Assembly (NCBI GenBank): GCA_910586355.1
Contig: CAJUHJ010000013.1
Location: 1-64,000 of the forward strand
Source: an uncultured Lachnospiraceae bacterium
GTDB lineage: Bacteria > Bacillota > Clostridia > Lachnospirales > Lachnospiraceae
Direction of reading: 5' to 3'
DNA: 64,000 bases
Made by a program: the position numbers and the translations under genes. The stretch's first letter is position 1, and each line of letters starts with the position of its first letter. The notes beneath the pieces are model-generated. The model saw only the letters and a program-made list of their open reading frames with translations, made no database searches and was not told where the DNA came from. Below are positions 38,991 to 48,054 of this stretch, piece after piece.

Positions 38991-39476
38991 ATGGGGTTAT
39001 TTGATTTTATGAAAGGAAAAAAGGGTATTGTAATTTCTGCTCCAGTAAAAGGAGAATGTATTCCGATTAGCGAAGTGGCAGACCCTACTTTTGCAGATGA
39101 AATTTTGGGCAAGGGAATTGCGATTAAGCCGACGGACGGTAAATTTTATGCACCGGCTGACGGTACGATTACGACTCTTTTTCCAACAGGTCATGCAATC
39201 GGAATGCAGACTTCGGACGGGGCAGAGGTTTTAATTCACGTAGGATTGGATACTGTTCAGTTAAAAGGCCAGTTCTATGATACGAAAGTTGAAGTAAACC
39301 AGGAAGTCAAAAAAGGCGATCTTCTTTTGGTGGCAGACGTTGCTGAAATAAGTAAAGCCGGGTATGATACTGTAACGCCGATGCTTATTTGCAACAGCGA
39401 CGCATATGCAAATATCGAATGTAAAAAAGAAGGCTTAGTAGAGCCGGGCGAAGATGTTATTACATGCGCGGTGTAA
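38991..39476 (+). CDS. crr: PTS glucose-type EIIA component
   Basis: Phosphocarrier that passes phosphate from HPr to an EIIB domain. The 161-residue protein has the IIA-Glc fold: ISAPVKGECIPISEV, GKGIAIKPTDG, FYAPADGTITTLFPTGHAIG with the first active-site His, and VLIHVGLDTVQLKG with the phosphorylated His. ATG 38991 is preferred to ATG 38976, which lies on the ribosome site GGAGGG. Encoded apart from the permease as a free IIA, first in the pts cluster. Confidence 0.93.
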   Translation: MGLFDFMKGKKGIVISAPVKGECIPISEVADPTFADEILGKGIAIKPTDGKFYAPADGTITTLFPTGHAIGMQTSDGAEVLIHVGLDTVQLKGQFYDTKVEVNQEVKKGDLLLVADVAEISKAGYDTVTPMLICNSDAYANIECKKEGLVEPGEDVITCAV

Positions 39477-39488
39477 GGAGGAACAGCA

Positions 39489-41102
39489 ATGGTTAAATGT
39501 ACTGGAAAAGGTGTGTTGAAAGGCATTGCGATTGGCAAAATTTATGTATACCGTAAAAAAGAGTTTGCATTAGTCCGGACACAAGTAGACGATATAGAAG
39601 CAGAATTAAAGCGGTTTGACCTTGCGGTTGACGAAGCGAAAAATCAGTTGGAAACGCTATATCAGGAAGCTCTTGAAACGGTGGGGGAAAAAGAAGCTAA
39701 AATCTTTGAAGTGCATGGTATGATGCTTGAAGATGAAGGATATTTAGAAGACATCAAAAATATGATTCGGGAAAACTGCAATGCAGAATATGCAGTAAAA
39801 GAAGTTGGTTCGAATTATTCACAAATGTTTGCTGCAATGGATAATGAGTATATGCGTGCCCGCAGCGTAGATATTTTAGATATTTCTGATAAGGTGATTA
39901 ATATTTTAGCCGGAGTAGGCGATGATTCCATCAAATCAGACGAACCAGTCATTCTTTTGGCAGATGATTTAACTCCAAGTGAGACAATATCAATGGACAA
40001 AGATAAGGTTCTTGCATTTGTAACGATTCATGGATCTGCAAATTCACATACTGCCATTCTGGCAAGAAGTTTAAATTTGCCGTCTTTAGTAAATACAGAT
40101 GTGGCTCTTTTGGAGGAATACCAGGGTAAGACAGCAGTTGTAGACGGGTTTAATGAAGAATTTATTATTAATCCTCCGGATGATGTTTTGCAGGAATTGA
40201 CGGAAAAGAGAGATAAATGGATCGAAGAGACGGAAAGTTTAAAGAAACTCATTGGCGAAGACAATGTTACTACGGATGGCAGAAGAATTAACGTCTACTG
40301 TAATATTGGAGGAGTTGATGATGTAGAGCGTGTGCTTGAGTCGGACGGCGGTGGAATCGGCCTGTTTCGAAGCGAATTCCTTTATCTTGGAAGAGATACT
40401 TGTCCCTCAGAAGAAGAGCAGTTTGAAAGCTATAAGGCAGTTCTTGAAAAGATGAATGGGAAGAAAGTGATTATTCGTACTCTGGATATCGGAGCAGATA
40501 AAAAAGCCGATTATCTGGGATTAGAACCGGAAGAAAATCCAGCTATGGGTTATCGTGCAATTCGTATTTGTTTGGATCAGCCGGATATATTCCGTACACA
40601 GCTTCGTGCGATTTATCGTGCAAGCGCCTATGGAACAGCTTCTATTATGTTCCCTATGATTATTTCTGTTGACGAAATCAGAAAAATCAAAGTGATTGTA
40701 GAAGAAGTAAAACAGGAATTAAGAGATGCGGAAATCCCAATGGGCGAAGTAGAACTTGGAATTATGATAGAAACTCCGGCGGCGGCCGTAATCAGCGACG
40801 AACTTGCAAAAGAAGTGGAATTTTTCAGTATAGGTACAAATGATTTGACGCAGTATACGCTTGCGATTGACAGGCAGAACCAACGGCTTGAAAATATTTG
40901 CGATACGCATCATCCGGCAATTTTAAGGCTGATACAAATGACAATAGAAAATGGCCATAAAGAAAATACATGGGTTGGCATTTGCGGCGAATTGGCTAGT
41001 GATACAAGACTGACCAAAACGTTTGTGGATATGGGAATTGATGAATTATCTGTTTCACCTACTTATGTACTTGAACTTCGAAAAAAAATTAGAGAGATTT
41101 AG
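39489..41102 (+). CDS. ptsI: PTS enzyme I (phosphoenolpyruvate-protein phosphotransferase)
   Basis: Takes phosphate from PEP and hands it to HPr. The 537-residue protein has the phospho-His in HGSANSHTAILARSLNLPS, the PEP-binding barrel with GGIGLFRSEFLYLG and MIETPAAAVISDELAKEV, SIGTNDLTQYTLAIDRQN, and the C-terminal VGICGELASD motif. AAGGAGGAACAGC before ATG. ptsH follows 14 bases later. Confidence 0.97.
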   Translation: MVKCTGKGVLKGIAIGKIYVYRKKEFALVRTQVDDIEAELKRFDLAVDEAKNQLETLYQEALETVGEKEAKIFEVHGMMLEDEGYLEDIKNMIRENCNAEYAVKEVGSNYSQMFAAMDNEYMRARSVDILDISDKVINILAGVGDDSIKSDEPVILLADDLTPSETISMDKDKVLAFVTIHGSANSHTAILARSLNLPSLVNTDVALLEEYQGKTAVVDGFNEEFIINPPDDVLQELTEKRDKWIEETESLKKLIGEDNVTTDGRRINVYCNIGGVDDVERVLESDGGGIGLFRSEFLYLGRDTCPSEEEQFESYKAVLEKMNGKKVIIRTLDIGADKKADYLGLEPEENPAMGYRAIRICLDQPDIFRTQLRAIYRASAYGTASIMFPMIISVDEIRKIKVIVEEVKQELRDAEIPMGEVELGIMIETPAAAVISDELAKEVEFFSIGTNDLTQYTLAIDRQNQRLENICDTHHPAILRLIQMTIENGHKENTWVGICGELASDTRLTKTFVDMGIDELSVSPTYVLELRKKIREI

Positions 41103-41115
41103 GAGGATATTTATT

Positions 41116-41373
41116 ATGAAATCAATTAATTATACAATTACAGATGAGCTTGGAATTCATGCAAGACCGGCAGGTCTTTTAGTGAAGCTGGCTGGTGGTT
41201 TCCAGAGTAAAATCACAATTGAAAAAGATGGTAAAGAGGCAGACGCTAAAAGAATTATGGCGATTATGGGATTAAGCGCCACAAAAGGAACTGCTATTAC
41301 AGTTAAGATAGAAGGGTCGGATGAGTCTGAAGCTGCAAAAGCAGTAGAAGATTTTCTGAAGGCTAATCTATAA
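41116..41373 (+). CDS. ptsH: HPr phosphocarrier protein with Arg46
   Basis: The 85-residue sugar-PTS carrier. ATG 41116 follows AGGAGGATATTTATT. The active-site His15 lies in LGIHARPAG, as usual. The regulatory Ser46, phosphorylated by HPr kinase in most Firmicutes for catabolite repression, is Arg here (ADAKRIMAIMGL). The protein should carry phosphate between EI and EIIA but cannot be a normal CcpA co-repressor. Longer in-frame starts upstream lie within ptsI. Confidence 0.95.
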   Translation: MKSINYTITDELGIHARPAGLLVKLAGGFQSKITIEKDGKEADAKRIMAIMGLSATKGTAITVKIEGSDESEAAKAVEDFLKANL

Positions 41374-41434
41374 ATTTTAATTTGAGTGTTGTTTCGGTGC
41401 TAGGGCGAAACTAAAAACAAGGGGGTAAATTTTT

Positions 41435-42907
41435 ATGATGAAATATTTACAAAAGTTAGGGAAAGCTTTAATGCTTCCTGTGGCATGTCTGCCTATCTGT
41501 GGTATTTTGATGGGTATCGGATATGCACTCTGTCCTTCTACTATGCAGGGCGGTGATATGAACGGTTTTGCAAATATGTTCGGCTTTTTCTTAGTAAAGG
41601 CTGGTGGAGCATTAGTTGATAATATTCCGATTTTATTTGCAGTTGGTGTTGGTGTTGGTATGGCAGATGATACAGACGGAACTGCTGGTATTGCAGCTCT
41701 TGCTTCATGGTTAATGCTTCAGAACCTGCTTGGTATTGGAACTGTTACAGCATTAATGCCTTCTATTGCTGATGATGCAGTTAAGACTTTGGCATTTAAT
41801 AAAGTAAACAACCCATTTATCGGTATTATTGCTGGTATCATTGGTGCATCCTGCTACAATAAGTTCAAGGGAACACAGTTGCCAGATTTCTTATCCTTCT
41901 TTAGTGGAAAACGTTGTGTGGCAATTGTTTCCGGTGTTGTTTCTATCGTTGCAGCTGGTATCCTTTTGTTCGTATGGCCAATTCTTTTCTCAGGCTTAGT
42001 TTCATTAGGAAACGCTATTGTTGGAATGGGCGCAATTGGTTCTGGTATTTATGCATTCTTTAACCGTTTGCTGATTCCGTTTGGTCTGCATCATGCTTTG
42101 AATAACGTATTCTGGTTTGATACCATTGGTCTTGGTGATTTGACTCACTTCTGGGCAGCTGAAACAAGTGCAGACGTTTCTTGGAGCCTTGGTATGTATA
42201 TGTCAGGTTTCTTCCCATGTATGATGTTCGGTGTTCCGGGCGCTGCATTAGCAATCGTACATACTGCAAAAGAAAAGAAGAAAAAAATTGCTGTCAGCTT
42301 AGTAGCTTCTGCAGCTATCTGTGCATTTGTCTGCGGTGTTACAGAGCCGTTTGAGTTTGCTTTCATGTTCTTAGCTCCAGTTCTTTATGTAATCTATGCT
42401 GTATTATATGGTGTCTTTACAGCAATTACTACAATGGTTGGATTCAGAGCAGGATTCAGTTTCTCAGCTGGTGCAACAGACTTAATTTTCTCTGCTTCTT
42501 TGCCAGCTGCCGAAAAAACATGGATGATTATTCCTTTAGGTATCGCAGCATTTGTTGTATTTTACCTTGTATTCCGTTTTGCAATCGTTGCATTTGATTT
42601 CAAAACACCAGGTAGAGAAGATGATGATTTAGAAGCTGAGAAGAGTGTAGTTCTTTCTAACAACAATTTTACAGAAGTAGCTAAAATCGTATTAGAAGGA
42701 CTTGGCGGAAAAGAAAATATTAAATCTCTTGACAACTGTATTACAAGACTTCGTCTTGAAATTAACGATTATACAAAAGTAGATGAAGCTAAGATTAAGT
42801 CTGCTGGCGTTGCTGGAGTTATGAGACCTAGCAAAAATGCTGTTCAGGTAATCGTTGGTACAAAAGTTCAGTTTGTTGCTGATGAGATGAAAAAGATGTT
42901 AAAATAA
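41435..42907 (+). CDS. PTS EIIBC permease, glucose/N-acetylglucosamine type
   Basis: Sugar transporter and phosphorylating enzyme. The 490-residue protein has an EIIC domain with about ten membrane helices (residues 1-395; ALMLPVACLPICGILMGIG, NVFWFDTIG, CGVTEPFEF substrate motif) and a C-terminal EIIB domain (about 410-490) with the phospho-Cys in LDNCITRLRLEI. It lacks its own EIIA, which is supplied by crr upstream. Codon choice is shifted to T-ending codons compared with neighbours, a sign of high expression. The sugar (glucose or GlcNAc) cannot be fixed from sequence. Confidence 0.88.
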   Translation: MMKYLQKLGKALMLPVACLPICGILMGIGYALCPSTMQGGDMNGFANMFGFFLVKAGGALVDNIPILFAVGVGVGMADDTDGTAGIAALASWLMLQNLLGIGTVTALMPSIADDAVKTLAFNKVNNPFIGIIAGIIGASCYNKFKGTQLPDFLSFFSGKRCVAIVSGVVSIVAAGILLFVWPILFSGLVSLGNAIVGMGAIGSGIYAFFNRLLIPFGLHHALNNVFWFDTIGLGDLTHFWAAETSADVSWSLGMYMSGFFPCMMFGVPGAALAIVHTAKEKKKKIAVSLVASAAICAFVCGVTEPFEFAFMFLAPVLYVIYAVLYGVFTAITTMVGFRAGFSFSAGATDLIFSASLPAAEKTWMIIPLGIAAFVVFYLVFRFAIVAFDFKTPGREDDDLEAEKSVVLSNNNFTEVAKIVLEGLGGKENIKSLDNCITRLRLEINDYTKVDEAKIKSAGVAGVMRPSKNAVQVIVGTKVQFVADEMKKMLK

Positions 42908-42916
42908 AAAGATTTT

Positions 42917-42936
42917 ACAATATCTTAAGATATTGT
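42917..42936. repeat. Perfect 20-bp palindrome after the EIIBC gene
   Basis: ACAATATCTTAAGATATTGT is a perfect palindrome, ten bases after the stop codon, followed by TTTGTCT. Being without loop it is a poor terminator, and may be a dimer-binding site or contribute to mRNA 3' stability. Confidence 0.6.
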
Positions 42937-42952
42937 TTGTCTCCCTAGCAGG

Positions 42953-42984
42953 GCAGAGGTTCTTTGGAACCTCTGCTTATTTCT
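42953..42984 (+). terminator. Terminator after the pts operon
   Basis: GCAGAGGTTC (42953-42962) pairs with GAACCTCTGC (42967-42976), followed by TTATTTCTT. Confidence 0.82.
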
Positions 42985-43012
42985 TGTATTTTAGAATGGA
43001 ATAGGATATAAT
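42984..43012 (+). promoter_or_regulatory. plsC promoter
   Basis: TTGTAT (42984-42989), 17 bases, TATAAT (43007-43012). Confidence 0.65.
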
Positions 43013-43035
43013 ATATTCCAAGGAGTGTTAATGAG

Positions 43036-43752
43036 ATGTTAAGATTTATCTATGTTATTATTATGAATGTATTCCGCGCGCCATATATTGTTCCTAAAAT
43101 GCGAAGAGAAGCAGAGCATCCGGAACGCTATACGGAGGAAGATCGTTATAATCTTGCCAGACATGTTGTACGTTTGATGAAACTTTCTGGAAAAATCCAT
43201 ACAAAAGCATATGGTATAGAAAATCTTCCGAAAGAAGGAGGGTATATTATGTATCCAAATCATCAGGGGAAATATGATGCGCTTGGAATTATTCATACAC
43301 ATAAATTACCCTGTTCTATTGTAATGGATAAAATGAAATCCAATTCATTTTTAGTAAAAGAATTTATGGATTTAATTCAAGGAAAACGTTTGGAAAAAGA
43401 TAATGTTAGACAGGCGTTGATGATTATCAATGAAGTAGCAAAAGAAGTTTTGTCAGGAAGACGTTATATTTTATTTCCAGAAGGCGGTTATGAGTTTAAT
43501 AATAAAAATAGTGTGACAGATTTTAAAGCGGGATGTTTTAAGTCGGCAGTAAAGGCAAAGGCGCCTATTGTTCCAGTTGCATTGATTGATTCTTATAAAG
43601 TATTTAATAGTTTTAATTTTAAAAAGGTATTTACACAGGTTCATTACCTAAAGCCTATTTTTTATGACGAATATAAAAATATGAAGACAAATGAAATTGC
43701 TTTGCTGGTGCGGGATCGTATTCAGAAAGTGATTGATGCTTATGCTGTATAA
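43036..43752 (+). CDS. plsC: 1-acyl-sn-glycerol-3-phosphate acyltransferase (PlsC family)
   Basis: Adds the second acyl chain to form phosphatidate, substrate of CdsA. The 238-residue protein has a hydrophobic N-terminal anchor (FIYVIIMNVFRAPYIV), the catalytic block YPNHQGKYDALG (NHxxxxD), and the glycerol-phosphate block FPEGGYEFN, then IVPVALIDSYKVF. Its stop faces the reverse-strand recombinase gene, one base away, with no separate terminator. Confidence 0.92.
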   Translation: MLRFIYVIIMNVFRAPYIVPKMRREAEHPERYTEEDRYNLARHVVRLMKLSGKIHTKAYGIENLPKEGGYIMYPNHQGKYDALGIIHTHKLPCSIVMDKMKSNSFLVKEFMDLIQGKRLEKDNVRQALMIINEVAKEVLSGRRYILFPEGGYEFNNKNSVTDFKAGCFKSAVKAKAPIVPVALIDSYKVFNSFNFKKVFTQVHYLKPIFYDEYKNMKTNEIALLVRDRIQKVIDAYAV

Positions 43753-43753
43753 G

Positions 43754-44806
43754 TTATTCTTTTTCGCGGAGCCGAACAATTTTGGCGGCTTGTCTGCGCC
43801 GTTCGTCTGCTTGTGCTGCATAATGCTTTCTTGTTGTATTGACGTCTTTATGTCCGAGTACATCTGCGACAAGATAAATATCGCCAGATTCCTGATATAA
43901 AGTTGTACCATAAGTGCTCCTCAATTTATGGGGAGTAATATTTTTCAGGCTTGTGACTAATTGTGAATATTTTTTTACCAGATTTTCAACGGAGCGGACG
44001 CTCATTCTTTTTTTCTGCATGGATAAAAATAAAGCGTTGGCGCTTCCTTCGGCTGGAATCATTGTTTTTCGTTCCTGGACGTATTCTAAAAGAGCCTGTT
44101 CTACTTCTTCTCCAAAATATACAATAGATTCGTAACCGCCTTTCCGATGTACTTTAATTCCATTATTTTTAAAATCAACGTCTGTTAAATCTAATCCTAC
44201 ACATTCAGAGACACGAATTCCCGTTCCAAGCATTAAAGTGAGCATAGCAAGGTCGCGTTTTTTTGTTTGCGCATGGTATGCTTTTTGGCGTTTCGTTAAA
44301 TTTTCACCAGATTCCACCTCATCTAATAATAAGGCTACTTCGTCGACGTCAAGCCTAACAATATTCTTTTCATGCAGTTTTGGCATTTGGACAAGTTCGG
44401 CAGGATTGGTTGAAATTCGTTCTGTCCGGAAAAAGAAATTGTAAAAACTTCTAAGACATGCGAGTTTTCTTGATATGCCGCGTTCCTGGTTCGTATGTTC
44501 TACATTATCCTTGATATAATACTTTAACCAGCTTAAGTATTCTTCAATATCCTGAGCTTTCACTTCATCTAAAAGTTCGAGTGGAAATTGGGAAATTTCC
44601 ATTTTGCTGCAGACGGGATTATTGTCGTGCATATATTCAAAAAAAATACGTAAATCATAGGCATAGGCGATGCGTGTTCTCGAAGAAGTTGTAGGTTCAA
44701 TTCCAATAAAGAAATCTTTGCAAAAATAGGGCAGTGTCTGGATTAATTCTCTGAGTTTCCGTTCATTGTCGATATTTATTTTTTCGTAATATGCTTTTTC
44801 TTTCAT
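43754..44806 (-). CDS. Xer-like tyrosine recombinase
   Basis: Site-specific recombinase with a SAM-like N-terminal core-binding domain (about 25-150) and a catalytic domain (about 165-350). All catalytic residues are visible: Arg in GTGIRVSECVGL, Lys in VHRKGGYES, His-x-x-Arg in PHKLRSTYGTTL, His in LGHKDVNTTRKHY and the nucleophile Tyr. ATG 44806 lies five bases past the stop of the TtcA-like gene on the same strand, suggesting one operon. It is chromosomal and about 25 kb from the prophage, so it is more like a housekeeping Xer protein than this phage's integrase. Confidence 0.85.
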   Translation of the reverse strand: MKEKAYYEKINIDNERKLRELIQTLPYFCKDFFIGIEPTTSSRTRIAYAYDLRIFFEYMHDNNPVCSKMEISQFPLELLDEVKAQDIEEYLSWLKYYIKDNVEHTNQERGISRKLACLRSFYNFFFRTERISTNPAELVQMPKLHEKNIVRLDVDEVALLLDEVESGENLTKRQKAYHAQTKKRDLAMLTLMLGTGIRVSECVGLDLTDVDFKNNGIKVHRKGGYESIVYFGEEVEQALLEYVQERKTMIPAEGSANALFLSMQKKRMSVRSVENLVKKYSQLVTSLKNITPHKLRSTYGTTLYQESGDIYLVADVLGHKDVNTTRKHYAAQADERRRQAAKIVRLREKE

Positions 44807-44810
44807 TTTC

Positions 44811-45533
44811 TTACCTGCTTTCTTTCCAGCCTGGGATATTTCCATTTAAAATAGCAGTGAACATTCTTTTTTTTACGCCGGGATTTTCAAGATTAAGCTG
44901 CTGCAAAAGATGTTTGACATATTCCCTCCGGGTAGCGCCGTCTACTGGACATGGATTTTTTTCAACTGGAAGTACGTAACGGTTCATAAATCCAATCACG
45001 TCGACTTCAGGTACATACATTAAGGGACGAATGACCGTTAAATCCATACGATCCAAATATGTAACCGGTGCAAACGAATAAAACCGGCCTTCATAAATGA
45101 GGGAAAGCAGCATAGTTTCGATGATGTCGTCTTTGTGATGGGCATAAGCTACTTTATTACAGCCTAAAGCTTTCGCTTTTTCATTCAAAGCGCCTTTTCG
45201 CATTTTAGCGCAAAGGGAGCAGGGGGAATGTTCTTTGCGTTCTTTGAAAATAATGTCGGCAATATCTGTTTTTACAATATGAAGCGGAACATCAAGCTCT
45301 TCACACAATACCTGAATTTGTTCTGTTTTAAATTCTTTGTAACCTAAATGCACCATAATTGCAGTTAAGCGAAATGCGTTTGGATAAAAACGCTGTAAAT
45401 GTTTTAAGGCGTAAAGCATTGCCAGACTGTCTTTTCCGCCGGAAATGCCAACGGCAATCGAATCGTTTGGCAGAATCATCTGGTAATCATCGACTGCTTT
45501 TCTTGTATAACTTAATAGCTGCTGTAATTTCAT
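44811..45533 (-). CDS. TtcA-like tRNA sulfur-transfer ATPase (PP-loop)
   Basis: A 240-residue adenylating enzyme with the PP-loop GISGGKDSLAML, the CSLCAKMRKG pair of cysteines, a third Cys in KNPCPVDG, and a KVAYAHHKDD segment. These match TtcA/TtuA enzymes that carry an iron-sulfur cluster and thiolate tRNA. It is shorter than TilS and lacks the TilS C-terminal domain. It is first in a two-gene reverse-strand operon with the recombinase. Confidence 0.87.
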   Translation of the reverse strand: MKLQQLLSYTRKAVDDYQMILPNDSIAVGISGGKDSLAMLYALKHLQRFYPNAFRLTAIMVHLGYKEFKTEQIQVLCEELDVPLHIVKTDIADIIFKERKEHSPCSLCAKMRKGALNEKAKALGCNKVAYAHHKDDIIETMLLSLIYEGRFYSFAPVTYLDRMDLTVIRPLMYVPEVDVIGFMNRYVLPVEKNPCPVDGATRREYVKHLLQQLNLENPGVKKRMFTAILNGNIPGWKESR

Positions 45534-45627
45534 GTAGAACCTCTCTTATGTTAAAATATCTGATAGTCAGTTAGTAGATACCTATTATAAACTATTTTGC
45601 AGTGAAAATCTATACTTTTACTCATGC

Positions 45628-45656
45628 TTTACACCTGCCGCGTAGTTTGATATAAT
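45628..45656 (+). promoter_or_regulatory. Promoter of the aldolase-family gene
   Basis: TTTACA (45628-45633), 17 bases, TATAAT (45651-45656), about 50 bases ahead of ATG 45708. Confidence 0.7.
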
Positions 45657-45707
45657 GAAAAATAATTGTGGCTGCTGCCAAATCAGATGAAATCAAGGAG
45701 TAAACAT

Positions 45708-46682
45708 ATGAAAGAAATATCAAAATTATTGGATTACCGTCAGACAGTACGGGTTGTGGACGCGACGCTTAGAGATGGAGGATTGGTAAATAGTTTCTAT
45801 TTCTCAGACGAATTCGTGAAAGATTTATATGATACAAATAAAAGAGCAGGCGTAGATTACATGGAATTTGGCTATAAGGCTTCCACAGAAATGTTTGATC
45901 AAAGTAAGTTTGGAAAATGGAAATTTTGTAAAGATGATGATATTCGCGCCATTGTAGGGGAAAACGATACAAATTTAAAAATCGCAGTAATGGCCGATGT
46001 TGGCAGATGTGATTATAAACATGACATTGTGAACCGGAGTGAAAGTCCGATTGATTTGATTCGCGTGGCAACCTATCTCAATACAATTCCTACGGCTGCA
46101 GATATGATAGAAGACGCCGTAAGAAAAGGCTATGAGGTCAGCTGTAACCTGATGGCGATTTCGAATGTGCAGGAAAGTGATCTTGTGGTCGCATTGGATA
46201 TTTTAGGACAGACTCCCGTGGATGTATTTTATATTGTGGACAGTTATGGCGCGCTTTATCCAGAGCAGATTGCCAGAGTTGCAGACGTTTATATGAATTT
46301 TGCAGAAAAATATGGCAAAAAAATTGGAATTCATGCCCACAATAACCAGCAGCTTGCATTTGCAAATACAATTGAAGCAGTAGGAGACGGTGTAGACTGG
46401 CTAGACGGTACGTATTCCGGCATGGGGCGTGGAGCGGGCAACTGCGCTATGGAACTTCTGCTTGGATTTTTACGCAATCCCAAATATAATATTGCGCCTG
46501 TTTTCCAGTTTATAGAAAAACATATCAATAAATTAAAAGAAAATAATGTTGTCTGGGGATATGATCTGCAGTATTTGATGACGGGATTATACAACCAGCA
46601 TCCGAAAGCTGCAATTCAATTTACAAAAGAAAAACGGACGGATTATTATGAATTTTATAAAGAAGTGATTGAGCAGGATTAA
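45708..46682 (+). CDS. HMGL-like aldolase-domain protein
   Basis: A 324-residue TIM-barrel protein of the DRE-metallolyase type: RVVDATLRDGGLVNSFYF gives the metal-binding Asp and catalytic Arg, IGIHAHNNQQLAFANT gives the His pair, and the GMGRGAGN loop follows. Relatives are HMG-CoA lyase, isopropylmalate synthase and 4-hydroxy-2-oxovalerate aldolase. The substrate is unknown. The start follows AAGGAG. It precedes the phosphorylase gene by a short gap. Confidence 0.82.
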   Translation: MKEISKLLDYRQTVRVVDATLRDGGLVNSFYFSDEFVKDLYDTNKRAGVDYMEFGYKASTEMFDQSKFGKWKFCKDDDIRAIVGENDTNLKIAVMADVGRCDYKHDIVNRSESPIDLIRVATYLNTIPTAADMIEDAVRKGYEVSCNLMAISNVQESDLVVALDILGQTPVDVFYIVDSYGALYPEQIARVADVYMNFAEKYGKKIGIHAHNNQQLAFANTIEAVGDGVDWLDGTYSGMGRGAGNCAMELLLGFLRNPKYNIAPVFQFIEKHINKLKENNVVWGYDLQYLMTGLYNQHPKAAIQFTKEKRTDYYEFYKEVIEQD

Positions 46683-46694
46683 GGATTCAATATT

Positions 46695-48005
46695 ATGAGG
46701 ATGTATGATCTGATTGAAAAGAAAAAGAATAAAAAGGCTTTATCTGCAAAAGAAATACAATGGATGATTCATCAGTTTACAAAGGGAGAACTGCCGGATT
46801 ACCAGATGTCTGCTATGCTGATGGCAATTTATTTTCAGGGACTAAATGAACAGGAGACTTTAGATTTGACGCTTGCTATGCGTGACAGCGGGGACTGTTT
46901 GGATTTGTCTGGCATAACTGGAATAAAAGCAGATAAGCATAGTACGGGCGGGGTGGGCGATAAAATATCTTTGATTTTATCGCCAATTATCGCCGCGCTT
47001 GGAATCCCTATGGCAAAAATGTCCGGCAGAGGTTTAGGACATACGGGCGGTACGATTGATAAACTCGAATGTTTTCCGGGATTTACAACCGCTCTTGGAA
47101 AAGAGCAGTTTATCCAGAATGTGAATACAATCAAGCTGGCGATTGCAGGGCAGACAGCAAATTTGGCGCCTGCCGATAAAAAATTGTATGCACTGAGGGA
47201 TGTGACGGCTACGGTTGACCAGATGTCATTGATTGCAAGCAGTATTATGAGTAAAAAACTGGCTTTGGGCAGTGATGTAATTGTGCTGGATGTCAAAACG
47301 GGTTCGGGTGCATTTATGCAGCAGTTTTCTGATGCGAAAGCTCTGGCGAAAATGATGGTGTCAATTGGCACGATGGCAGGCAGAAAAACATCTGCCGTAA
47401 TTACAGACATGGACCAGCCTTTGGGAAATGCCGTTGGGAATTCATTGGAAGTTATTGAAGCAATCAACGCCCTGTCCGGAAACGGCCCGGCAGATGTAAT
47501 GGAAGTTGTCTATGCTTTGGGCGCCGAAATCTTAATCTTGTCAGGAGCGGCAAAAAAAGATGACGCAGTAGAAAAAATAAAAACCTGTATTACCGACGGC
47601 TTAGCCATACAAAAGTTTTCTGAATTTATAAAAGCGCAGGGCGGGGATGCTTCTTTTGTATTTCACACAGAAAAGTTTTTACAGGCAAAATATAAAATGA
47701 AAGTGGCAGCGCCTAAGGAAGGCTTTGTGCAAAAGATTTGCGCAAAAGAAGTCGGCAGCGTTTGTATGATGTTAGGCGGCGGACGTGAGAAAAAGGAAGA
47801 TGTGATAGACCCTTCTGTTGGAATTTATTTATTGAAAAAAAGAGGCTCTTTTGTTCAAAAAGAAGAAACGCTTGCTTATGTTTTTGCAAATGATAAATCA
47901 AAAGGAGAAGCGGCAGTCAGGGACATGATACATTCTTATACCATCGGAAAAGATGCGCCCGAACAAGAACAGATGATAAAAGCGGTGATTCATTCTGCGC
48001 AGTAA
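46695..48005 (+). CDS. pdp: Pyrimidine-nucleoside phosphorylase
   Basis: Splits uridine and thymidine with phosphate to base and sugar-1-phosphate. The 436-residue protein has the KADKHSTGGVGDKISL phosphate motif, KMSGRGLGHTGGTIDKLE (signature), DVTATVDQMSLIASSIMSKKLA, and DVKTGSGAFM. The C-terminal alpha/beta domain is complete. Length is the usual ~433. Confidence 0.95.
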   Translation: MRMYDLIEKKKNKKALSAKEIQWMIHQFTKGELPDYQMSAMLMAIYFQGLNEQETLDLTLAMRDSGDCLDLSGITGIKADKHSTGGVGDKISLILSPIIAALGIPMAKMSGRGLGHTGGTIDKLECFPGFTTALGKEQFIQNVNTIKLAIAGQTANLAPADKKLYALRDVTATVDQMSLIASSIMSKKLALGSDVIVLDVKTGSGAFMQQFSDAKALAKMMVSIGTMAGRKTSAVITDMDQPLGNAVGNSLEVIEAINALSGNGPADVMEVVYALGAEILILSGAAKKDDAVEKIKTCITDGLAIQKFSEFIKAQGGDASFVFHTEKFLQAKYKMKVAAPKEGFVQKICAKEVGSVCMMLGGGREKKEDVIDPSVGIYLLKKRGSFVQKEETLAYVFANDKSKGEAAVRDMIHSYTIGKDAPEQEQMIKAVIHSAQ

Positions 48006-48020
48006 ATAAATTTTCTCTAT

Positions 48021-48049
48021 GAATATTACAGATTTTTATTACATATAGT
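48021..48049 (+). promoter_or_regulatory. Candidate sigma-E promoter of yqfC-yqfD
   Basis: GAATATT (48021-48027), 14 bases, CATATAGT (48042-48049), close to the sigma-E pattern with CATACANT -10. yqfCD belongs to the mother-cell regulon in Bacillus. The start site would fall about base 48056, at the first yqfC ATG. Confidence 0.5.
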
Positions 48050-48054
48050 ACTAT

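Noticed and set aside
43754..44806. Xer-like gene as the integrase of the prophage
   Set aside because: It lies about 25 kb beyond the right prophage boundary, inside a chromosomal operon; the real integrase should be at the left end outside the window.
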